Origin: a bacterium
GTDB taxonomy: Bacteria > UBA9089 > UBA9088 > JAGUXG01
NCBI GenBank assembly: GCA_020061965.1
Contig: JAGUXG010000005.1
Coordinates: 1 to 5,744, forward strand
DNA: 5,744 nt
Reading direction: 5' to 3'
Shown here: positions 1 to 5,744 of the stretch, one piece after another
How positions within the stretch are numbered: position 1 is the stretch's first letter
How the letters are laid out: the number at the start of each line of letters is the position of its first letter
Position numbers and translations under genes: made by a program
Notes under the pieces: generated by a model
The model's database searches: none
What the model saw: only the letters and a program-made list of their open reading frames with translations
What the model was told of the DNA's origin: nothing

Positions 1-31
1 AATGCCCATAAAACCCTTTATTTATAAGGTA

Positions 32-62
32 TTCAAGAAAATTGTTTTGAATTATTCTTGAA
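32..62. repeat. Inverted repeat, 8-bp arms
   Basis: Arms TTCAAGAA (32..39) and TTCTTGAA (55..62) are perfect reverse complements separated by 15 bases. In minus-strand RNA the hairpin would form about 170 bases after the stop codon. It is AT-rich and not followed by a U-tract, so it is a poor intrinsic terminator. It could be an operator or RNA-processing hairpin for the next gene, or chance. Confidence 0.4.
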
Positions 63-186
63 AATAACATTGGTTTTGTATTTTATAATTCAGATAATAC
101 ATACTATGAAGAATGTTTATATGCCGTACTATCATTATAAGGTTATGCATAAAATTAGGGTGCTTTTTCTGAATGAAAATCAGTGT

Positions 187-216
187 TTAAGAAGTTTTAT
201 GTTAAGAAATTTTTAT
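187..216. repeat. Near-direct repeat of about 15 bp
   Basis: TTAAGAAGTTTTAT (187..200) and TTAAGAAATTTTTAT (202..216) are two almost identical neighbouring units differing by one substitution and one T. They lie directly downstream of the stop codon. This may be a small duplication in low-complexity sequence. Confidence 0.45.
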
Positions 217-228
217 GGCAAGCAAGTT

Positions 229-3200
229 TCACTTTACTTTCACAGTAAAGCTGACTGAACCTGAGTGGCCTGGAGGGATTTGCCAGATGAGCCACTTTAG
301 TTTGGTGGCTTGTGGGCTGGGGGCAGGTTGCCAGTTGGGATGGACATAGTAGGAAGGGTTGCCTGTGGCATTCTGGAGGACTGTATCAGTTGGCAAGACT
401 TCAATGATTGTAATGTCTGTGGCTGTGCCTTCGCCGATGTTTTCATATTCAATTGTGTAGGTGATTGTGCCTTCTTCTAAGATAGCGTTTGGGAAGGCTT
501 TCTTTCTCAAAATGAGATTGGCTATCTGAGAAAGATGAAATTGAGAGGCTTTAGATGAGCTTATATAGCCACCCTTTTCTGATTTGACCTGATAGGTATG
601 GCTGCCAGGTTGGACAAAGTTCTGGTCTATCTTCCAAAGTCTTATCTCATCATCCCAAGTCATTGGCTGCCAACTGCCATCATCAAACTTTATATCTACA
701 TTAACCTCCTGAAATATAGCCAGAGTGTCGGCAGATGCGCAGAGCAAATCCTTAGAGCCATCAGAGTTTACATCAGATAGCTTGCTTTCTGAAGGCTGAC
801 TGCTGATAGCTGATAGCTGATAGCTAAAAGTTAGACTGCCATTTCTTTCAAAGACATAGAGGATGTCCCCACAAGCGACAATCTCATTCTCTCCATCTGC
901 ATCAATATCTCCTGTAGAGATAGAGGTGATATTTCCTGTGGGATATTGCCAGAGAATCTGGGTTTGTGTGCCAAGGTTCCTAATGGCATAGAGGATATTA
1001 TCCTTCTCACAGATAACATCATTTTTTGTGTCGGAATCTAAGTCTATCACCAGAATTTCATTTATCAAATCTTGACCAGAAAACCTTGTCCACATAAGTG
1101 TTCCTGTGCTATTAAAAGCAGATAGAGCCTGATTTCCGAGGATAACCTCATCGCAAAAGCCATCGCCATTTAAGTCTGCGGCACCAGCAGATATACCCAC
1201 GGTAGAATAGGTTCTAATAATATTGCCATTTTTGTCAAAAACCTTATCACCGCAAATGATATTATCCATCATCCCATTTCTATCAACATCACCTATATCT
1301 ATCTTAGTTGCAGACAAAGAGACTGGAGCATCCCAGAGCTTTGTACCTGTGCCTGTCCAGACAGAGAGCTTACCCCTGACTAAGACAGCTATCTCATTAA
1401 AAAGACGACCATCAGGCTTCATATCGCAAGCCTTAACAAACAAACATGGAGAACCACCCAATTTAGATGCATCCTTACTGAAGATAAAATTACCGTCCTT
1501 GTCAAATAGATACAGACCCCTATCGCTGCTAAGAAGAGCGACCTCATTCAGGAAACCATTGCTATCTGCATCCATTCCAGATGCAGAGTAAAAACCACCA
1601 GATACATTCCAGAGACTGTTGCCCTTATTATCATAGAGATACCCAGCATTCTTTCCGGCTAAGATTATCTCGTTAGTTTTGCTGTTGGAATCAATATCAG
1701 CTACAGCCACATCAGAGAACAACTCACCTGAAATTGCTTTCTTCCATATTATCCTGCCAATTGGCTCGTTCGTTTCAGCTCTCCGAAAGTCAGCAAAGAA
1801 GGTTATTGGCTCATTAGCAAACAGGGTAGCATGCGAAGATTTTGGCTCAGGAAGACTTAATGTTGTGGCTATGCTTCCTGTTTGCGCAGGATAGACTGTT
1901 ACAGTCATCGTAGCTAAATTATTCTGCTCATTCTCCTCATCAAACTCATTGTCCGGGTCTATAATCATAGATAAGGTATGAACACCTGCACATCCTGAAG
2001 TATTCCAAGTCTTAGAGACTCCGATAGAAGAGCCTGTTAAGATATAATCTGTATGCAAGTCTTGAGTTATTGGCTTGCTATTATCCAAAACCCGCGTATG
2101 AACCTTCTTTGCCTCCTTTCCTCCTGTCAAATGAATCTTATTGGTAATGACCACTACATCGCCCTCCGTAATACTGAGGTTGGATATAGAGAGCTGTCCA
2201 GGGACAAGATCAAAACCTGGAACATAGATCACGTTCTCTTTTGCTGACGACTCCTCCATCTTGATTTCACCGCCTTCCTCCTGGTCAGCAAATAAGGCAT
2301 AAAATCCTGTAGCCACCTTCATCTCCTTCGTCTCCTCAGGCTGCTTATAAATAAGAACTGTAATGGGAATCCTTCTTCTGGCACCAGGAAGGATATGGGC
2401 TGGCTCCCAGCTAATGACACCTGTCTGCTTGTTATAGGTATAAAAGTCATTCGTGCCTGACGAGACCAAATCAACATCAAGGTCAAGTTTTGTGGAGAGG
2501 ATAGTGTTATAGCCAATGTCATTTCCCTCATTATAAGCAAGGAGGGAGATGACCACAGTATTTGTCCCGTCCTGCAAAAGATAATGCCCATTTTCACCCA
2601 CCTCTTTGCCATTAACCTTAGAGACCCTCTGTTTTAGAACAAGGATAGCACCCCTAGCTGTCGCCTTCAAAACGCCGTAAGGCCGAACTCCATCTGTCCA
2701 TGCCCAGGATTGACCAGCAACACCCCGTTCATCTGTGTAAAAAAGCTTCATCCTTGTGTCTAAAGGTATATTTTCATCGGATGTCGGTGGATCAACAGTT
2801 GTCTTGGTCAGAATCCAGAATTCAGTCTTATCTGGGTCTGGTGGAAAGGTCTTGTATTCTTGTGGGATGGAGTAGGAAAGCTGTTTATCGCCTGTTACCG
2901 AAAGGGGATTAAGTGAATTAAAGGAGGCTTCCTTCTGGATATCGGACAGGCCTGCCCAACTTGGCAATGTAGGATTCCACTTAGCATCATTAAAGGCGAC
3001 ATAATCCTTTATTCCATCTGTGAGGCTTGTCAAATCAGCCTGACCAATGATGAACCTGCCATACTTGCCACCAATTACCTTGCCATTTATATCCTTGTCT
3101 GCCAGGCTGAATCTAACCTCAGGCACAGCATAAGCAGGCAGCGGAAATCCCCATCCACCCTGATTATAATCCTTCTCATAGCCTACAAGTTCAAAGTTTA

Positions 3201-5744
3201 TCTCATAGACCTTCTCCTTTGGCAGGTTTTTATCTATCTTTATCAGGAAGATGTAGTAGGCCCTACGGGATGCTAAAATCTGGGGGATCTCTGCTGAGCC
3301 ATCACCATCATAGTTTCCTGGCTCCATCAGCACCTCTAAGTTCGAGGCATTGAACCTCCAGCCCATTCTAAAGGTGGCTGGGTCATCTCCAGGGATAACA
3401 TCTCCGTTTGGACCAATGTGTGCCGGAACAAGGGGTCTTGGATAGACAGAATAGCAGAAGACAACATCTGAATTGCCCAGTCCAACCAATTTTGGCGTAA
3501 CCTTCACATTTCGCCACTCCTTGTTGGTGTTGTTATTGACCTCTATCCGAGCCTCAACGAATGCACCCCTTTCTGTCTTCTTTATTGTAGGATGCCTTGG
3601 GCAGATTGTAACCTCAGTCTCTATATCCGGGTCAACAATTGCAGGCATATCTATATCTGGGGAGAGCAGGGAGCAGGGGTCTTTTCCACCAAGGTATGAG
3701 GTTATCTGCACATCAGAAAATCCACAGGAGCGTATCCAGGGGTCAAAGAGCAGGTCAAATTGGTGTGGCTCACCCTTGCCATTACTATTACTATAAGGCA
3801 TCTCCTTTATCCTGTGTTTGAAATAAAGGGTAGAGGGGTCAAGTTTGATGAGGCTCGGGTCAACCCAGCCATTAAGCCAAATTGTACTTCCCATAGCAAA
3901 GGCGTGCTGGGCATGGGAGAATTGAACCCAGGGAGAGCCTCCAAATATCTCCTCATTGACTAACCAGGCACCATTGTTTATCTTCAGGCTTCCCTCCCTG
4001 CCCTCATTCTTAAACTTGACATTGATAGTGAAGGTTACCCGTCCAAGTTCCTCCACAAGGTCATCTCCATAAGTACCATCCGCACCCTTGAACCAGCCGT
4101 AATGATGTTCAGCCATATCACCTTCGCCTGTGCTATGAGCATCCTCATCAGATACCAGGCCTTGTGCCTCAACCTCTGACCCAGTTAAAGCAGGAAATAT
4201 ATCATTCACATACCCTATCCCAGACTTGAACCTATCACCCTTATCATCAAGCCAGTCGTCTATGCCGTCGTTGTTGTCATCGTCAAGTGCTGCTGGAATA
4301 AGCACCTGCGGGATGCAGATAGACCAGTAGAATGGGTTGTCTATTATCTGAATATCTGTCTCTATATCCTTATATCTTGGGCCAAGGTTGTTTATCTTCT
4401 GAATCCAGACCTTGTAGTCAGGGCATAGCTTCTGAACATCTACAGATCCATCGCCATACCTGGGCAGATCAATCTTATAACCACCAAGACCCTTAGGGAT
4501 ATTCTCTATCATATACCCAAAGACACCATCACCAATCCCATCAGGATTGACGCCGTCTCCAACATCTGTGCCTACAAGTTTTATCCAGTATGATGAATAC
4601 TCTGTTGAGCCTGTAATCTTAAAGGTGATATCAGCCTCGCCATAGGCAGGAAGGGAATCAACCACCTTGCCATTTTGTCGTATCTCAAAGGTCTTGCTCA
4701 AATATCCAAACTGCAGCGGGTTTGGCAGGGGTGCATAGTAGGTATAGGTTGTTCTGATTGGCGTAATCTTATACTGATCCCAGGCTGTCTTATACTCAAT
4801 ATAGGAATAGGGTGAGAAGTCTGGGGTTGGAGTGCCCATTCTAACCTCTTCTCCACCAAAGTTGAGGATTGCATCATAATATGTATTGGGGTAAGGAACC
4901 AGGCCATGATCGCGCTCACCTGGCTTCAACTTGTAGCTCCCATCAACAAAGGCAAATCCCTCATAGCTATCAATCTTCTGGGTGATGAGCCTTTTATAAA
5001 TGACTCTGCCCTGGCCATCCTTATTCATCCACCTGGCCCAGTTGTCATAGTAGTAGGTGTCGTTCAGGATGCCGTCCTTGTTCAGGTCGCAGTCCTTAAA
5101 GCCATCATTGTCTGTGTCCCTGTCTGGACTTACTCTCTGGACAGCACCGACAGCCATTTGAACAAGTTGTGGTGGGTCTATCCATAGCTCCCATGAAGAA
5201 TATGGGTCATAAAACTGATAACCCGGTACAGCCCCCATATTCCAGGTAACCTTCCAGGCACGGATGAGGTCATCATAGTCTATGTTATTGAACTGGATGT
5301 TGTCATAGATCGGCCTACCATCTCCGCCATAGACAAAGTCCTTTCCATCTGCTGTCCTTAAGGCTGTGCAGACATCTCCATCTTTATCAATATCCTCAAA
5401 CTGAAATGTCCAGGGGTTGAGCCAGGCTATTAAGACCGTTGGCGGCTTGGTAGGATAGCCGTCATACCTTGGGTGGAAGGTATTAAGGTCAAGCCAGGCA
5501 TCCGGGTCTCCGTCACCATCCATATCATATTGCGGGCTGTTCTTATCATCGGAGCCTTTGAGGAGATCAACAAAGATGCCACCAGGGGTCTTGACCGCAG
5601 GTGTGGCACTACCGCTTATCCAATATATTGGCACATCTTTGGGGATATACTGGGTATAAATGGAGTTTAACGCTTGGGTTCTCTCCTTGTTCTCAATAGT
5701 GCAGAAGATTTTGAATGGCTGAAAGTAGTCACCAAGGATGTTCT
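229..5744 (-). CDS. Giant modular extracellular/surface protein, 5'-truncated (calcium loops, CARDB, FG-GAP propeller, DUF11)
   Basis: The frame stays open from the right edge to a TGA stop at 229..231, giving at least 1,837 residues. A GTG at 5632..5634 could be taken as the start. It has no Shine-Dalgarno-like sequence before it, no signal peptide after it, and the frame continues upstream for 36 codons with similar protein-like content, so the true start lies outside the window. Visible order: unassigned region with calcium loops (1 to about 680), beta-sandwich candidates (about 683-820 and 990-1137), CARDB (about 1143-1248), eight FG-GAP/VCBS-like repeats (about 1290-1643), Ig-like segment (1643-1704) and DUF11 (1705-1801). 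Families with these modules are exported and act in adhesion or surface-layer assembly, so an extracellular location is inferred; the export signal would be in the missing N-terminus. No catalytic motif was recognised. No transmembrane anchor, LPXTG, PEP-CTERM or type IX sorting domain is seen at the C-terminus. The ligand is unknown. Confidence 0.95.
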   Translation of the reverse strand, partial: NILGDYFQPFKIFCTIENKERTQALNSIYTQYIPKDVPIYWISGSATPAVKTPGGIFVDLLKGSDDKNSPQYDMDGDGDPDAWLDLNTFHPRYDGYPTKPPTVLIAWLNPWTFQFEDIDKDGDVCTALRTADGKDFVYGGDGRPIYDNIQFNNIDYDDLIRAWKVTWNMGAVPGYQFYDPYSSWELWIDPPQLVQMAVGAVQRVSPDRDTDNDGFKDCDLNKDGILNDTYYYDNWARWMNKDGQGRVIYKRLITQKIDSYEGFAFVDGSYKLKPGERDHGLVPYPNTYYDAILNFGGEEVRMGTPTPDFSPYSYIEYKTAWDQYKITPIRTTYTYYAPLPNPLQFGYLSKTFEIRQNGKVVDSLPAYGEADITFKITGSTEYSSYWIKLVGTDVGDGVNPDGIGDGVFGYMIENIPKGLGGYKIDLPRYGDGSVDVQKLCPDYKVWIQKINNLGPRYKDIETDIQIIDNPFYWSICIPQVLIPAALDDDNNDGIDDWLDDKGDRFKSGIGYVNDIFPALTGSEVEAQGLVSDEDAHSTGEGDMAEHHYGWFKGADGTYGDDLVEELGRVTFTINVKFKNEGREGSLKINNGAWLVNEEIFGGSPWVQFSHAQHAFAMGSTIWLNGWVDPSLIKLDPSTLYFKHRIKEMPYSNSNGKGEPHQFDLLFDPWIRSCGFSDVQITSYLGGKDPCSLLSPDIDMPAIVDPDIETEVTICPRHPTIKKTERGAFVEARIEVNNNTNKEWRNVKVTPKLVGLGNSDVVFCYSVYPRPLVPAHIGPNGDVIPGDDPATFRMGWRFNASNLEVLMEPGNYDGDGSAEIPQILASRRAYYIFLIKIDKNLPKEKVYEINFELVGYEKDYNQGGWGFPLPAYAVPEVRFSLADKDINGKVIGGKYGRFIIGQADLTSLTDGIKDYVAFNDAKWNPTLPSWAGLSDIQKEASFNSLNPLSVTGDKQLSYSIPQEYKTFPPDPDKTEFWILTKTTVDPPTSDENIPLDTRMKLFYTDERGVAGQSWAWTDGVRPYGVLKATARGAILVLKQRVSKVNGKEVGENGHYLLQDGTNTVVISLLAYNEGNDIGYNTILSTKLDLDVDLVSSGTNDFYTYNKQTGVISWEPAHILPGARRRIPITVLIYKQPEETKEMKVATGFYALFADQEEGGEIKMEESSAKENVIYVPGFDLVPGQLSISNLSITEGDVVVITNKIHLTGGKEAKKVHTRVLDNSKPITQDLHTDYILTGSSIGVSKTWNTSGCAGVHTLSMIIDPDNEFDEENEQNNLATMTVTVYPAQTGSIATTLSLPEPKSSHATLFANEPITFFADFRRAETNEPIGRIIWKKAISGELFSDVAVADIDSNSKTNEIILAGKNAGYLYDNKGNSLWNVSGGFYSASGMDADSNGFLNEVALLSSDRGLYLFDKDGNFIFSKDASKLGGSPCLFVKACDMKPDGRLFNEIAVLVRGKLSVWTGTGTKLWDAPVSLSATKIDIGDVDRNGMMDNIICGDKVFDKNGNIIRTYSTVGISAGAADLNGDGFCDEVILGNQALSAFNSTGTLMWTRFSGQDLINEILVIDLDSDTKNDVICEKDNILYAIRNLGTQTQILWQYPTGNITSISTGDIDADGENEIVACGDILYVFERNGSLTFSYQLSAISSQPSESKLSDVNSDGSKDLLCASADTLAIFQEVNVDIKFDDGSWQPMTWDDEIRLWKIDQNFVQPGSHTYQVKSEKGGYISSSKASQFHLSQIANLILRKKAFPNAILEEGTITYTIEYENIGEGTATDITIIEVLPTDTVLQNATGNPSYYVHPNWQPAPSPQATKLKWLIWQIPPGHSGSVSFTVKVK
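232..522 (-). other. C-terminal DUF11 domain
   Basis: Residues about 1705-1801 show the typical DUF11 (conserved repeat, TIGR01451-like) course: the strand TITYTIEYENIGEGTA, then TDITIIEVLPTDTV, a tryptophan strand LKWLIWQIPPG and the closing GSVSFTVKV. The protein ends two bases short of any obvious linker: the stop follows one lysine after the last strand. DUF11 repeats form surface stalks and are often found in tandem; here there is a single clear copy. No sorting or anchor sequence follows it. Confidence 0.8.
523..708 (-). other. Ig-like (E-set type) segment after the propeller
   Basis: Residues about 1643-1704 contain EVNVDIKFDDGSWQPM, then a strand RLWKIDQNF, then V-x-P-G-S-H-T-Y-Q-V-K-S. 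The 'D-G-x-W-x-x-M ... l-x-P-G-x-H-x-Y-x-V' pattern is characteristic of bacterial Ig-like and E-set domains. At about 60 residues it is short for a complete domain. Its missing first strands may be the segment before the propeller (about 1265-1290, FANEPITFFADFRR). Confidence 0.5.
706..1767 (-). other. Eight-repeat FG-GAP/VCBS-type beta-propeller
   Basis: Eight repeats of 38-49 residues each contain a calcium loop of the integrin alpha/FG-GAP type. The first loop aspartates are at D1313, D1355, D1404, D1449, D1487, D1531, D1576 and D1621. Good examples are DLNGDGFCDEVILG, DIDADGENEIVACG and DVNSDGSKDLLCAS. Loop 3 (DMKPDGRLFNEI) is the most divergent. Between loops, the pattern 'L-Y-x-F-D-x-x-G-x-x-x-W/F' (for example GLYLFDKDGNFIF) supplies the remaining blade strands. 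A seven- or eight-bladed propeller is implied. Family role: protein-protein or glycan adhesion, with calcium stabilising each blade. No enzyme active site is visible. Confidence 0.87.
795..829 (+). repeat. Heptanucleotide tandem repeat (GCTGATA) inside the coding region
   Basis: Three perfect head-to-tail copies of GCTGATA occupy 802..822. They are flanked by degenerate units GCTGACT (795..801) and GCTAAAA (823..829). The coding-strand unit is TATCAGC. Three heptamers equal 21 bases, so the frame is kept and the perfect part encodes YQLSAIS (residues 1605-1611). The peptide lies between the seventh and eighth calcium loops of the propeller. The unit resembles the STRR heptamers known from cyanobacteria and other genomes; that resemblance is from memory, not from a search. 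Confidence 0.8.
1891..2208 (-). other. CARDB domain
   Basis: Residues about 1143-1248 run from FDLVPGQLSISNLSITEGD to the strand TMTVTVY. They include the family's hallmark near the end: an I-I-D-P-D-N-E-F-D-E-E-N-E-Q-N-N turn (about 1224-1239). CARDB (cell adhesion related domain found in bacteria) is an Ig-like sandwich found in secreted adhesins and surface proteins of bacteria and archaea. It sits directly before the propeller. The opening half is less conserved than the closing half, but the acidic E-N-E-x-N-N turn makes the call fairly safe. Confidence 0.85.
2224..2667 (-). other. Divergent DUF11/CARDB-like beta-sandwich
   Basis: Residues about 990-1137 have the order expected of a DUF11-type module: an early strand (AILVLKQRVS), a central VVISLLAYNEGNDIGYN segment corresponding to the 'N-x-G' strand turn of the family, then a tryptophan strand (GVISWEPAHILPGARR) and a final IPITVLIYK strand. 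The W-x-x-x-x-L-x-P-G step matches the equivalent step of the C-terminal DUF11 domain (W-Q-I-P-P-G). The assignment rests on motif order only. Confidence 0.5.
3175..3588 (-). other. Possible beta-sandwich (NEW3/CARDB-like) segment
   Basis: Residues about 683-820 begin with alternating-hydrophobic strands (FVEARIEVNNNTNKEW, then NVKVTPKLV). They close with a strand pair around YYIFLIKI and VYEINFELVGYE. This layout, an asparagine-rich turn followed by an N-V-x-V strand, is common to the NEW3, CARDB and DUF11 group of extracellular beta-sandwiches. No family signature is complete, so the exact class is uncertain. It could equally be a divergent Ig-like fold. Confidence 0.35.
3659..3679 (+). repeat. 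Short G-rich heptamer repeat (GCAGGGA/GCAGGGG)
   Basis: Two adjacent heptamers, GCAGGGA (3666..3672) and GCAGGGG (3673..3679), follow a degenerate GGGGAGA (3659..3665). In the coding strand this gives the peptide PCSLLSP (about 653-659), ending the unassigned N-terminal region near a cysteine. Two copies are few, so chance is possible. Confidence 0.45.
4243..4284 (-). other. Isolated calcium-binding loop (DDDNNDGIDDWLDD)
   Basis: Residues 451-464 carry D-D-D-N-N-D-G-I-D-D followed by W-L-D-D, a strong TSP3/EF-hand-like loop with acidic residues at every expected ligand position. It lies about 260 residues after the N-terminal cluster. A looser acidic, glycine-rich stretch (about 357-370, containing NPDGIGDG) lies between them, and another (NYDGDGS, about 774-780) follows later. 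Calcium binding is inferred from loop chemistry only. Confidence 0.55.
5059..5526 (-). other. Cluster of EF-hand/TSP3-like calcium-binding loops in the N-terminal visible part
   Basis: Aspartate-rich loops of the DxDxDG type recur here: D37-x-D39-x-D41-G-D43-x-D45, D81-x-D83-x-D85-G-D87, D173-x-D175-x-D177-G-x-x-D181, then D183-x-N185-x-D187-G-x-x-N-D192. The third and fourth are almost back to back, as in thrombospondin type-3 repeats. Dockerins and EF-hands use the same loop, but the hydrophobic helices that would define a dockerin pair are not obvious. Calcium-dependent stiffening of an extracellular stalk is the likely role, by inference. The residues between loops (rich in W, Y and P) match no family I recognise. 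Confidence 0.6.

Larger units (their letters stand above)
1..228. other. AT-rich spacer downstream of the giant gene
   Basis: G+C is about 25% by hand count over 1..240, well below the neighbouring coding sequence. No convincing gene, RNA gene or U-tract hairpin terminator is seen. Single TATAAT hexamers occur on both strands (84..89 plus strand, 134..139 minus strand) but without a matching -35 box, as expected by chance in such sequence. It contains the inverted repeat and near-direct repeat listed separately. Confidence 0.7.

Noticed and set aside
1..19. Possible start of a next minus-strand gene: AAAGG, five bases, then ATG at 9..7, with an in-frame stop just upstream
   Set aside because: Only three codons are visible and the motif is easily met by chance. 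It is plausible but cannot be supported from this window.
84..89. TATAAT hexamer resembling a -10 promoter box on the plus strand
   Set aside because: No -35 element at 16-18 bases, no extended -10, and no gene downstream on that strand; such hexamers are common in 25% G+C sequence.
58..258. A 66-codon plus-strand reading frame in the AT-rich spacer, overlapping the 3' end of the giant gene
   Set aside because: It starts at TTG without a ribosome-binding site, has AT-driven amino-acid content (many I, Y, F, K) and overlaps the real gene antisense. Chance explains it.
1223..1591. A 122-codon plus-strand open frame opposite the propeller, and other antisense frames of 60-107 codons
   Set aside because: They are shadows of the minus-strand gene, which shows clear domain motifs. 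None of them has a ribosome-binding site or a recognisable motif.
3778..3797. Trinucleotide-like run (ATTACTATTACTATAAGG) coding for SNSNG
   Set aside because: It is too short to be more than a codon repeat in a flexible linker.
5059..5526. Dockerin domain pointing to a cellulosome
   Set aside because: The loops resemble dockerin calcium loops, but the paired 22-residue repeats with conserved helices are not seen, and the loops are scattered over more than 150 residues.

Overview
The window is almost entirely one very long open reading frame on the minus strand (229..5744). It runs off the right edge, so the N-terminus of the protein is missing. At least 1,837 codons are visible without a stop. 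The product is a giant modular extracellular or cell-surface protein. From N to C it has: a long unassigned region of about 650 residues with several EF-hand/thrombospondin-3-like calcium loops; one or two beta-sandwich segments; a CARDB adhesion module; an eight-repeat FG-GAP/VCBS-type beta-propeller with a calcium loop in every repeat; a short Ig-like segment; and a DUF11-type domain ending at a TGA stop.

This architecture is typical of secreted adhesins of uncultured or candidate-phylum bacteria, Planctomycetota-like bacteria and some archaea. The window contains no marker gene, so the host cannot be named. Sampled coding lines are roughly 38-48% G+C. The spacer left of the gene (1..228) falls to about 25% G+C. 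It holds no convincing gene, only a small inverted repeat and a near-direct repeat.

No mobile element, CRISPR array, RNA gene, riboswitch or multi-gene system is visible, and a single gene gives no operon context. The most unusual feature is a heptanucleotide tandem repeat (unit GCTGATA on the + strand, TATCAGC in the coding sense) inside the propeller-coding region. It resembles the STRR heptamers that are normally intergenic in other genomes. A weaker G-rich heptamer pair lies elsewhere in the same gene. Residue numbers below count from the valine codon at 5632..5634 as residue 1; 36 further in-frame residues lie upstream of it.
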